Source: an uncultured Alistipes sp. (lineage in GTDB: Bacteria > Bacteroidota > Bacteroidia > Bacteroidales > Rikenellaceae). From it: a stretch of 64,000 nt of DNA. A program made the position numbers and the translations under genes. Positions 1-8,175 of the stretch are shown piece by piece. Location: contig CALLRW010000020.1 of assembly GCA_938014215.1 (NCBI GenBank), forward strand, positions 17,252 to 81,251, read 5' to 3'. Positions within the stretch are counted from its first letter, which is position 1. Each line of letters starts with the position of its first letter. The notes below the pieces were generated by a model. The model saw only the letters and a program-made list of their open reading frames with translations, was not told the origin of the DNA and did not search any database.

Positions 1-100
1 GGATCGGATTTTGAATCGGGTGTCATGACCGGCAACCCGTGCAAGAATCGCGCCGCATCTCTCCGCATGGAAGGATGCCGCCCCGGGGAGTCAGTTTCCG

Positions 101-230
101 CTCCGGCCCCAGCCGGCCACTCCGCCCCGCTCCGGTCCCAGCCGGCCACTCCACCCGGTTTACTCTGTCCGATTCCGGCCCGATTCCTGTCGGTTGCTCC
201 GCCCGGTTTGCTCCGCCCGGTTCCACCCCC
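101..230. repeat. GC-rich short tandem repeats
   Basis: Two imperfect 29-bp units (101-129 and 130-158), each starting CTCCGG and containing CAGCCGGCCACTCC, are followed by short GGTTTGCTCCGCCC-type units up to about 230. No convincing gene covers the first 242 bases. The repeats sit just beyond the 3' end of the sigma-factor gene on the minus strand and resemble in composition the other intergenic repeats of the window. Confidence 0.6.
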
Positions 231-242
231 TCCCCGCGGACT

Positions 243-824
243 TCAGTCGATCAGCAGCAGAACGGCGGCCAGCGGCAGATACTCCTTCAGGTGGATGCGC
301 AGCAGTTTGAGACTCTGCTGAATCCGATAGTCGACCGTCTTGGGCGAGAAGTTGAGCCGTGCGGCGATCTCCTCGTAGGTCAGGTGCTGGAAGCGGTTCA
401 TCTCGAAGGCCTCGCGATAGGTGGCTGGCAGCTGCTCGAGGGCCTTGCGGATGCGCTCCTGGAGCTCCTCGATCTGGTAGAAGTCCGGCGCCTCGAACTC
501 CTCGTGGAGCGATTCGGAGAGGTGCCCCAACACGCGGCGTTCGATCGATTCGTGGTTGAGATACTTCAGACAGCGGTTGCGTGTGGCGCGGAACAGGTAA
601 CGCGACAGCGATTCGTTGATGTGCAGCGTCGAACGGTTCTCCCACAGCCAGAGCATCAGATCCTGCACGATATTTTCGCCGGTCTCCCCTTCGCGCACAT
701 ACAATCGCGTATAGGCGCACAACGTGGCGTAATAACGGGTGAAGATCTCTTCGTAGGCCCGCATGTCGCCCTGCTCGAGCCGCTCGAGCAGCCGGATGTC
801 CGCGAATCGTTGGGTTTCAAGCAT
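243..824 (-). CDS. ECF RNA polymerase sigma factor (Bacteroidetes sigma-70 type)
   Basis: A 193-aa ECF sigma factor that should direct RNA polymerase to the adjacent PUL when released by the FecR anti-sigma factor. Region 2 is near residues 20-90 (DMRAYEEIFTRYYATL, then the ENIVQDLMLWLWENR stretch). Region 4 is near residues 125-180 (LPATYREAFEMNRFQ, then an HLTYEEIAARLNFSPKTVDY helix-turn-helix). The start chosen is the ATG that gives MLETQRFADI; the open frame runs further upstream, but those residues are not sigma-like. Length is normal for the family. It is transcribed away from the FecR gene at 946, which is unusual, since sigma and anti-sigma genes are normally co-directional. Assignment to the family is secure; the link to PUL A rests on adjacency. 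Confidence 0.93.
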   Translation of the reverse strand: MLETQRFADIRLLERLEQGDMRAYEEIFTRYYATLCAYTRLYVREGETGENIVQDLMLWLWENRSTLHINESLSRYLFRATRNRCLKYLNHESIERRVLGHLSESLHEEFEAPDFYQIEELQERIRKALEQLPATYREAFEMNRFQHLTYEEIAARLNFSPKTVDYRIQQSLKLLRIHLKEYLPLAAVLLLID

Positions 825-945
825 GATGCGAATGTAATAAAATATTGTGAAACCGAGGCCGCAGAAAAAAAATTGCAAAAAATACGCTTTCGGTTTAGGA
901 GATCGCGCCGTTGAGGGGTCTATAGATAAAACGAAAACCCCGAAA

Positions 946-1953
946 ATGAAAGAATGCGACATGGAAGGCTTGCTCGTCCGGTTCTATAACGGCGAGACGA
1001 CGGCCGAGGAGACCGCCCGGATCGAGCGGTGGATGGCCGACGCCGACGAGAACCGCAAGATCGCCGAGCAGGTCTATTATCTCTGCTTTGCGAGCGATGC
1101 CCTCGAGGCCCGTCAGCGCATCGACACGCCGGCCGCATTCCGCCGTGTACGCTCGCGTATCCGCCGCGGGCAGTGGCACCGCCTTGTCCATCGTCTCGAA
1201 CGTGTGGCCGCCGTTCTGTTGCTGCCGCTCGTCGTCCTCTCGGGGTGGCTGCTCGTTCATGTGGGCCGCGATCTCAATACGATGGTCGAGATCCGCTCGA
1301 CGACCGGCATGGTCAGCTGCGTGACGCTGCCCGACAACACCCGCGTCTGGCTCAATTCCGACTCCTATCTGCGCTATCCGACCCGCTTCGGCAAGGAGCG
1401 TCGCGTGACGCTCTTCGGCGAGGGGTATTTCGAAGTGGCGAAGGATCCCGACCACAAGTTCATTGTCGAGGCCCGTTCGCTGGAGGTCGAGGTCTACGGC
1501 ACGGAGTTCAACGTCGAGGCCTATGACGACTGCATCCGTACGACGCTCGTCTCGGGCCGCGTCGGCGTGCGCTACGACGACCCGTCGCACCACCGCCAGC
1601 TCGTGCGCCTGATGCCCAACCAGCAGGCCATCTACAACGCCCGCACGGGCGTCATGTATCTGAACGGTGCCGACGTGACGTGCAGCACTTCGTGGAAAGA
1701 GGGGCGCATCGTGCTGAACAACACCTCGCTCGCGGATGCCCTCCGCCTGATCGGCAACAAGTACAACGTTCAGTTCCGGATCGCCGATGACCGTCTTCGC
1801 GGCAACAAGTTCACCGGAACCTTCTCCAACCAGAGTCTGGACGTGATTCTGCGCTACTTCAACATTTCATCCAACATCCGCTTCCGACAGCTCGACCAGC
1901 CCGTGGACGATCGCGACGTCACGGCCGGCCGGACGCTCTTCGAAGTCTACTGA
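946..1953 (+). CDS. FecR-family anti-sigma factor
   Basis: A 335-aa inner-membrane FecR protein. The cytoplasmic N-terminal part (residues 1-80, MKECDMEGLLVRFYNGETTA onward) would bind the sigma factor. One membrane segment follows near residues 90-108 (VAAVLLLPLVVLSGWLLV). The periplasmic part has the typical FecR core (TLPDNTRVWLNSDSYLRYP, RRVTLFGEGYFEVAKD, VEVYGTEFNV) and a C-terminal DUF4974 region (LADALRLIGNKYNVQFRI). The start is set at MKECDMEG; upstream codons lack FecR similarity. It lies 190 bases before the STN-containing SusC, its presumed signalling partner, and diverges from the sigma gene at 243-824. Family assignment is firm. Confidence 0.93.
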   Translation: MKECDMEGLLVRFYNGETTAEETARIERWMADADENRKIAEQVYYLCFASDALEARQRIDTPAAFRRVRSRIRRGQWHRLVHRLERVAAVLLLPLVVLSGWLLVHVGRDLNTMVEIRSTTGMVSCVTLPDNTRVWLNSDSYLRYPTRFGKERRVTLFGEGYFEVAKDPDHKFIVEARSLEVEVYGTEFNVEAYDDCIRTTLVSGRVGVRYDDPSHHRQLVRLMPNQQAIYNARTGVMYLNGADVTCSTSWKEGRIVLNNTSLADALRLIGNKYNVQFRIADDRLRGNKFTGTFSNQSLDVILRYFNISSNIRFRQLDQPVDDRDVTAGRTLFEVY

Positions 1954-2044
1954 AAATAAAAACTGACCGAAACCGAAACAAGAACCTAAAACCAGCCTGC
2001 CGATGAAGTCGAAAATCTGACGAAATCTTCCGATCGAAAAAGAA

Positions 2045-2077
2045 CATACGGAAAGACATGGCCCGTCTTCCCGTATG
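2045..2077 (+). promoter_or_regulatory. Inverted repeat in the susC leader of PUL A
   Basis: Arms CATACGGAAAGAC (2045-2057) and GTCTTCCCGTATG (2065-2077) pair at 12 of 13 positions around a 7-base loop. There is no T-run after it, so it is not a standard terminator. It ends 65 bases before the susC start. A CTGCATGCAG palindrome lies at 2108-2117. It could be an mRNA leader hairpin or an operator; PUL B has a similar hairpin at a similar distance. Confidence 0.5.
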
Positions 2078-2142
2078 ACGAATCAAAAAACGCATGCAAC
2101 TTGCTGACTGCATGCAGAAATCCAATTCAATTCTACAAATCT

Positions 2143-5100
2143 ATGAAAAAAAACTTTACCTCCCAAAATTTTGGGCGGGGAAATGACGTGCGGATACCCT
2201 CCGCCATCGGATTCCGTGCGACGGTGAAGAATCGCGTGTGGGCGCTGTGTCTGGCGCTGGCGCTGCTGGCCGCACCGGTCTTTGCCCAGGATCTCAAACC
2301 CATTACGCTCGAAGTGACCGATGCTCCGATCACCTCGGTCATCAAGCAGATCGAGCAGCAGAGCGGCTATACCTTCTTTTACAATACGAAGGATATCGAG
2401 TCGGCACGCAACGTGAGCCTCAATCTCCACGGCAGTGACCTGCGTTCGGCCCTCAACCAGCTCTTCCGCGGTACGGGCATCACCTGGTCGATCGACGAAA
2501 AACATGTCATCTTGAAGGGCGGCGAGGCCCGTCCGCAGGCCGCACAGGCCGACCGGCTGACGGGTAAGATCGTCGACCGCAACGGTCTGCCGATCGTCGG
2601 CGCCACGATTCTGGTCGACGGCTCGACGACGCAGGGTACGACCACCGATGTCGACGGTATGTTCTACTTCCCGTGGAGCAGCCAGATCGCCTCGGCCCGT
2701 CTGAACGTCTCGTTCATCGGCTACGTTTCGCAGCAGGTTCCCGTCGGCGGGCGCACGATGCTCGACATCACCCTCGAGGAGGACAACCAGCAGCTGGAGG
2801 CCGTCGTGGTGACCGCCCTCGGCATCAAGCGCGCCGAGCGTGCCGTCTCGTACAACGTGCAGAACGTCATGACCGACGAGGTCTTCAAGGCCAAGGACAT
2901 CAGCCTGGCCAACAACCTCTCGGGCCGCATCGCCGGTGTGCAGATCAACAGCAGTGCCGCCGGTATCGGCGGTGAGACGAAGATCGTCATGCGAGGTACG
3001 AAGTCGATCAACAACGACAACAACGCCCTCTACGTGCTCGACGGTATTCCGCTGCCGTCGCTGTCGACCGCCTCGCCGTCGGCCTCCTACACGATCATGC
3101 GTACGTCGAACCCCTCGGGCGACGGTATTTCGATGTTCAACTCGGACGATATCGGCAACATGTCGGTGCTGACGGGTCCCTCGTCGGCGGCGCTCTACGG
3201 TTCGAAGGCCGCCAACGGCGTGGTGATGCTCTCGACGCGCACGGGCGAGGAGGGTCTTTCGGTGTCGTACAGCAACAACACGACCTTCATGTCGCCCTTC
3301 GTGATGCCCGACTTCCAGCGTTCGTACGGTGCTCTGGAGGGGAGCTTCGGATCGTGGAACACGACCCGCATGTCGAAGGCCGCCACGTGGTCGCCCGAGG
3401 ACTTCTTCCAGACGGGTTACAACACCACCAACTCCGTGAGCCTCTCCTTCGGCCAGGGGAAGAGCTCGACCTACCTCTCGGCCGGTGTGGTCAAGGCCGA
3501 GGGCATCATCCCCAACAACGAGTTCAACCGCTACAACTTCACGGCCAGCCATACGAACTCCTTCCTCAAGGACCGCATGCATCTGAGCGTGCTGGGCATG
3601 TACATCAACCTCAACGAGCAGAACATGCTCGCCTCGGGACAGTACTACAACCCGCTGGTGCCGATCTACCTGCTCTCGTCGAGCGAGGATCTGAACAAGT
3701 ACGCCGTCTACGAGCGTTACGACGCCTCGCGCAACTTCAAGACCCAGTACTGGGACTGGGGTGACATGGGCATGTCGATGCAGAACCCCTACTGGGTGAT
3801 CAACCGCAACATGTTCAACACGGAGAAGAACCGCTTCCTGATGGGTGCCTCGCTCAAGTACGATATCGCCGACTGGCTCGACGTGACGGCCCGCGCCCGC
3901 ATCGACTATACCGACATGCTGGCCGAGCAGAAGAACTACGCCTCGACCAACAAGCTCTTCGCCGGCGACTACGGCCGCTACTACTACAACGAGTACCGCA
4001 CGATGCAGCGCTACGGCGACGTGATGCTCAACATCAACAAGTCGTTCTTCGACCACCAGCTCTCGCTGACGGCCACGATCGGTGCCTCGATTGAGGATCT
4101 GAAGTACCGTGCGACGCTCATCGGCGGTGACCTGACATCGGTTGCCAACCTCTTTACGCTGAGCAACATGACCGCCAACAAGAGCAACTCGAAGACCACC
4201 TACAACGACCAGACACAGTCGCTGTTCGCCACCGTCCAGCTGGGCTTCCGCAACATGGTCTTCCTCGACCTGACGGGCCGTAACGACTGGTCGACGGCGC
4301 TGGTCAACACGCGGAGCCTCTCGATGTTCTATCCTTCGGTGGGTCTTTCGGCCGTGCTGACCGACATCTTCGGCGTGAAGTCGAAGGTGCTCTCCTACGC
4401 CAAGATCCGCGCTTCGTATGCCGAGGTCGGTAACGCCCCGATGCGCTACATCACCGTGCCGACCTATCCCGTCTCGTCGAGCGGTCCGCAGACGACCACC
4501 TTCCTCACGGCCTCGAATTACGAGCCCGAGCGTACGAAATCGTGGGAGGTCGGTGCCGATGTCCGCCTGTGGGGCAACAAGATCATCGTCGGAGCCACCT
4601 ATTACGATTCGCGGACGCTGAACCAGATCTTCCAGCCGACGATCTCGTCGACCTCGACCAAGACGAGCATGTACGTCAACGGCGGCCGCGTCGACAACCG
4701 CGGTGTCGAGCTCTCGCTGGAGGTCAACCAGAAGCTCGGTCCGGTCGACTGGCAGTCGAACGTCATCTACTCGCGCAACCGCAACAAGATCGTGCGCATG
4801 CTCCACGACTACGAGATCAACGGTGAACGCATCACCCAGGACTCGATGGTCATGGGCGGAACGACCGGCGTGAAGATGGTCGTTCGTGAGGGCGGCCGCA
4901 TGGGTGACCTCTACGTCAACACGCTCAAGACCGACGACCACGGCTACATCTGGGTATCGCCCGCCGGCGACATCGCCACCGATCCCAACAACTTCATCTA
5001 CGCCGGCAACACGAACCCCTCCTACACGCTCTCGTGGCGCAACAACTTCAACTGGAAGGGCTTCTCGCTGGGCTTCATGTTCAATGCCCGTGTGGGCGGT

Positions 5101-5520
5101 GTGGGCGTCTCGCTGACGCAGGCCGCCATGGACTACTACGGCGTGTCGGCCGTGACGGCCGAGGCCCGCGACAATGGCGGTGTGCTGGTCAACGGCCAGC
5201 GCGTGGGCAAGATCCAGGCCTACTACGAGAAGACGGCCAACCTGGGCGAGGGTGCCATCGGTTCGTGCTACGTCTACTCGATGACCAACGTGCGTCTGGG
5301 CGAGCTGACCTTCGGCTACGACTTCCCGGTACAGAAGTGGTGCAAGTGGATCAAGGGTCTCAACGTTTCGTTCATCGGCCGCAACCTGCTGATGCTCTAC
5401 TGCAAGGCGCCGTTCGATCCCGAACTGGTGTCGGGTTCGGGCACCTACTCGTCGGGTATCGACTACTTCCAGCAGCCGAGCCTGCGCAACCTGGGATTCT
5501 CGGTTAAAGTAACCTTCTAA
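2143..5520 (+). CDS. SusC/RagA TonB-dependent outer membrane receptor with STN domain (PUL A)
   Basis: A 1125-aa outer-membrane transporter that, with the SusD protein just downstream, should import oligosaccharides using TonB energy. Domains in order: signal peptide (VWALCLALALLAAPVFAQ, about residues 30-48); STN domain (about 50-120, ITLEVTDAPITSVIKQIEQQ); a carboxypeptidase-regulatory-like beta domain (about 130-215, GKIVDRNGLPIVGATILVDG); a TonB box/plug junction (LEAVVVTALGIKRAERAVSY); plug (SGRIAGVQINSS, VMRGTKSI, YVLDGIPLPS); then the beta-barrel ending in a C-terminal Phe (FSVKVTF). Start is the ATG at MKKNFTSQ; an earlier TTG in frame is unlikely. The STN domain indicates regulation through the neighbouring FecR/sigma pair. 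The gap to susD is 11 bases. Confidence 0.96.
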   Translation: MKKNFTSQNFGRGNDVRIPSAIGFRATVKNRVWALCLALALLAAPVFAQDLKPITLEVTDAPITSVIKQIEQQSGYTFFYNTKDIESARNVSLNLHGSDLRSALNQLFRGTGITWSIDEKHVILKGGEARPQAAQADRLTGKIVDRNGLPIVGATILVDGSTTQGTTTDVDGMFYFPWSSQIASARLNVSFIGYVSQQVPVGGRTMLDITLEEDNQQLEAVVVTALGIKRAERAVSYNVQNVMTDEVFKAKDISLANNLSGRIAGVQINSSAAGIGGETKIVMRGTKSINNDNNALYVLDGIPLPSLSTASPSASYTIMRTSNPSGDGISMFNSDDIGNMSVLTGPSSAALYGSKAANGVVMLSTRTGEEGLSVSYSNNTTFMSPFVMPDFQRSYGALEGSFGSWNTTRMSKAATWSPEDFFQTGYNTTNSVSLSFGQGKSSTYLSAGVVKAEGIIPNNEFNRYNFTASHTNSFLKDRMHLSVLGMYINLNEQNMLASGQYYNPLVPIYLLSSSEDLNKYAVYERYDASRNFKTQYWDWGDMGMSMQNPYWVINRNMFNTEKNRFLMGASLKYDIADWLDVTARARIDYTDMLAEQKNYASTNKLFAGDYGRYYYNEYRTMQRYGDVMLNINKSFFDHQLSLTATIGASIEDLKYRATLIGGDLTSVANLFTLSNMTANKSNSKTTYNDQTQSLFATVQLGFRNMVFLDLTGRNDWSTALVNTRSLSMFYPSVGLSAVLTDIFGVKSKVLSYAKIRASYAEVGNAPMRYITVPTYPVSSSGPQTTTFLTASNYEPERTKSWEVGADVRLWGNKIIVGATYYDSRTLNQIFQPTISSTSTKTSMYVNGGRVDNRGVELSLEVNQKLGPVDWQSNVIYSRNRNKIVRMLHDYEINGERITQDSMVMGGTTGVKMVVREGGRMGDLYVNTLKTDDHGYIWVSPAGDIATDPNNFIYAGNTNPSYTLSWRNNFNWKGFSLGFMFNARVGGVGVSLTQAAMDYYGVSAVTAEARDNGGVLVNGQRVGKIQAYYEKTANLGEGAIGSCYVYSMTNVRLGELTFGYDFPVQKWCKWIKGLNVSFIGRNLLMLYCKAPFDPELVSGSGTYSSGIDYFQQPSLRNLGFSVKVTF

Positions 5521-5531
5521 AACGATCAGCC

Positions 5532-7148
5532 ATGAAATTCAAGAACAGCATAAAACTCTCGCTTGCGGCAGCACTCCTTTCGCTGGGGGCTTGTACGAGC
5601 GACTTCTACGAGAAGAACACCAACCCCGACGAGGCGACGGACGAGATGCTCGGCTGGGACAACCTCCGCACCGGTTCGGCCTTCATGCAGCTGGCGCAGA
5701 ACGTCATCCCGACCTTCCAGATCGTCGGCGGCGAGGAGTACGGAAGTGCCAACTTCCAGGTGATTCAGGACCTGGCCGGCAACATCTTCGCCGGCTACAC
5801 CGGAGCCACGAAATCGAGCTTCCGGGCCAACAACCTCTATGATATTCTGGCCGCCGAGTGGCACAACGCCATGCACGACGACGCCTTCCAGCGCGCCATG
5901 GGACCGTGGGCCCAACTGGATGCCCTGCGCGAGGAGTCGCCCGAGGCCGTGGCGCTGGCCGACGTGCTGAAGGTGGCCGTCATGCACCGCGTGACCGACA
6001 CCTACGGCCCGATCGCCTATCTCTCGATCGGCAACAGCGGCATCCAGCAGGAGTACGACTCCCAGGAGGTGATCTACAACCGCTTCTTCGAGGAGCTCGA
6101 TGCGGCCATCACGCTGCTGACGGACTTCTGCGAGAAGAACCCCCAGTCGACCATCCTGGCCAACTACGACCCGATCTACAAGGGCAACGTCCGTGCGTGG
6201 GTGAAGTTCGCCAACACGCTGCGTCTGCGTCTGGCCATGCGTGTCTACTACGCCGATCCGGAGCTTTCGAAGACGCAGGCCGAGGCGGCGATCAACAATT
6301 CGGTGGGGCTGATGACCGATGCCTCGGACATCGCCCAGTTCGCCAAACCCGCCACGGCTACCCAGTGGGAGTACCCGCTCTACATGATCCAGTACTCGTT
6401 CAACGGTGGTGACAGCCGCATCGGCGCCACGATCGAGTCCTACATGAACGGTTACGAGGATCCGCGCCGCGAGGCCTATTTCACGAAGAACTCGCGCGGC
6501 GAGTACCGCGGCGTGCGCAACGGCATCAACATCACGGCCGACTACGTGCTTTCGGACCTGCTCTCGAGCGTCAACTGCACGAACAACGACGCCATCGTCT
6601 GGATGAAGCCGGCCGAGGCGTGGTTCCTGCGTGCCGAGTACGAGCTGCACTTCGGCTCGAAGACCGCCGCCGGCGAGTACTACAACAAGGGAATCGAGTG
6701 CTCGTTCTCGACCGAGGGGGTCAGCGGTGTTGAGATCTACATGGCCGACAACAAGAAGACGCAGGCCGACTATCAGGACATGGTCGTTTCGTCGAACTCG
6801 GCCTCGGCGCTGAGCGACATCACCATCGCCTGGGACGATGCGGCCGACGAGGAGACGATGCTCGAGCGGATCATCACGCAGAAGTATCTGGCCATCTTCC
6901 CCGACGGTCAGGAGGCCTGGTCGGAGTTCCGCCGCACGGGCTATCCGAAGATCTTCCCCAACGTGGTCAACAACCAGGCCGGTCTGATCAGCACGTCGCG
7001 TCAGATCCGCCGACTGAACTTCCCCTCGACGGAGTACGCCACCAATGCCGCGGCCGTGCAGAACGCCATCGTGACGCTCAACGGCGAGTCGTCCAACCCG
7101 ACGGGCGACAACGGCGGTACGACGCTCTGGTGGGACAAGAAGAACTAA
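5532..7148 (+). CDS. SusD/RagB-family nutrient-binding lipoprotein (SusD-like 2 type)
   Basis: A 538-aa surface lipoprotein that caps the SusC channel and binds the glycan. The signal peptide ends in a lipobox with Cys21 (LLSLGAC). The mature start (SDFYEKNTNPDEATDEML) and the helical TPR-like body (AVMHRVTDTYGPIAYLSIG, AWVKFANTLRLRLAMRVY, YMNGYEDPRREAYF, AWFLRAEYELHFG, ITQKYLAIFPDGQEAWSEFR) fit the SusD-like 2 branch found with N-glycan and similar PULs. Length is normal. It is 11 bases from susC and 28 bases from the GH18 gene, so it is co-transcribed. Confidence 0.95.
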   Translation: MKFKNSIKLSLAAALLSLGACTSDFYEKNTNPDEATDEMLGWDNLRTGSAFMQLAQNVIPTFQIVGGEEYGSANFQVIQDLAGNIFAGYTGATKSSFRANNLYDILAAEWHNAMHDDAFQRAMGPWAQLDALREESPEAVALADVLKVAVMHRVTDTYGPIAYLSIGNSGIQQEYDSQEVIYNRFFEELDAAITLLTDFCEKNPQSTILANYDPIYKGNVRAWVKFANTLRLRLAMRVYYADPELSKTQAEAAINNSVGLMTDASDIAQFAKPATATQWEYPLYMIQYSFNGGDSRIGATIESYMNGYEDPRREAYFTKNSRGEYRGVRNGINITADYVLSDLLSSVNCTNNDAIVWMKPAEAWFLRAEYELHFGSKTAAGEYYNKGIECSFSTEGVSGVEIYMADNKKTQADYQDMVVSSNSASALSDITIAWDDAADEETMLERIITQKYLAIFPDGQEAWSEFRRTGYPKIFPNVVNNQAGLISTSRQIRRLNFPSTEYATNAAAVQNAIVTLNGESSNPTGDNGGTTLWWDKKN

Positions 7149-7176
7149 GCGTAGAACCTGAAACTCAAGAACGAAT

Positions 7177-8157
7177 ATGAAAAAGATAGTAACAAGCGTC
7201 GTGCTGGGCCTCGTCTGCGGAGGATTTGCGGCCTGCGACACCGATTACGAACCGCTGAACCTGCAGCCTGCCAAGCAGTACAGCGAGAAATACTACGAGA
7301 ACCTGCGCAACTACAAGTCGAACATGTCCGAACGGTCGATCTGCTTCGTATGGTTCGGCGACTACAACGGCGACCCCTCGACGCCGGCCTACCGCTTCTC
7401 GGCGCTGCCCGACAGCGTGGATATCTGCTCGTTGTGGGGCGGTTATCCCGATCCGGTGCAGAACAGTCTGGCCTATAAGGAGATGTGGGAGATGCGCACG
7501 AAGAAGGGCACGCGTCTCGTCGCCCCGACGATCATCCGTATCATGGAGAACGAGAACTACGCCAACTTCGGCCTCACCTACGAGGATATGGTCAACCAGA
7601 CGACGACCGATGACCCGACGGGCACCTATCCCGACTGGTGCGTGCGCTACGGCAACTACCTGCTGCAGCAGATGTGGGACAACGGCATTGACGGTCTGGA
7701 CCTCGACTACGAACCCGAATCGGGCGACGAACAAGCTTATGGTATTTACGGCGATCGCATGACGATGTTCGTGAAATATCTGGCGCAGTTCATCGGTCCG
7801 AAGGGGGCCGACACGACCAAACTGCTGATTGTCGACGGCTGGACGCCGGCCGCCGAGACGGAGCCCTACCTGAACTACTACGTCAAGCAGAACTACGGTG
7901 CCCACAGCTGCTCGGCCGTATCGGGATTCCCGTGGGAGAAGTGCATCTACACGGAGAACATCGGTGACTATTGGACTACGGGCGGCGGTCTGGAGGATCA
8001 GGCGGCCTTCCAGCCTTCCGAAGGGTACAAGGGCGGCTTCGGTGCCTTCATGGTGCAGCGTGACTACCACACCACCGACTCGGGAGCCGACAAGGAGATG
8101 CCTTACGGCCATCTGCGCCGTGGCATCCAGCTGCAGAATCCTGCGGTCGTCAAATAA
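7177..8157 (+). CDS. GH18-family lipoprotein, catalytic motif intact (putative endo-beta-N-acetylglucosaminidase)
   Basis: A 326-aa lipoprotein (Cys20 lipobox, GGFAAC) with a GH18 TIM barrel. The family motif DxxDxDxE is complete: D172, D175, D177 and general acid E179 in DGLDLDYE. Upstream, the SICFVWFGDYNG and PDSVDICSLWGGY strands match the early barrel. In this kind of PUL the enzyme would cut the chitobiose core of N-glycans at the cell surface, but chitin-type substrates cannot be excluded. It sits between susD and the large discoidin lipoprotein, with short gaps on both sides. Many SusD-adjacent GH18-like proteins are binding proteins without the catalytic Glu; this one keeps it. Family assignment is firm, substrate inferred. 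Confidence 0.88.
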   Translation: MKKIVTSVVLGLVCGGFAACDTDYEPLNLQPAKQYSEKYYENLRNYKSNMSERSICFVWFGDYNGDPSTPAYRFSALPDSVDICSLWGGYPDPVQNSLAYKEMWEMRTKKGTRLVAPTIIRIMENENYANFGLTYEDMVNQTTTDDPTGTYPDWCVRYGNYLLQQMWDNGIDGLDLDYEPESGDEQAYGIYGDRMTMFVKYLAQFIGPKGADTTKLLIVDGWTPAAETEPYLNYYVKQNYGAHSCSAVSGFPWEKCIYTENIGDYWTTGGGLEDQAAFQPSEGYKGGFGAFMVQRDYHTTDSGADKEMPYGHLRRGIQLQNPAVVK

Positions 8158-8175
8158 CCTAAACGAATCGAGATT

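Noticed and set aside
2083..4941. Very long open frame on the strand opposite susC of PUL A
   Set aside because: It is a shadow of the GC-rich coding strand: its protein is Arg/Val/Asp/His-rich low complexity with no domain, and the opposite strand is a textbook SusC.
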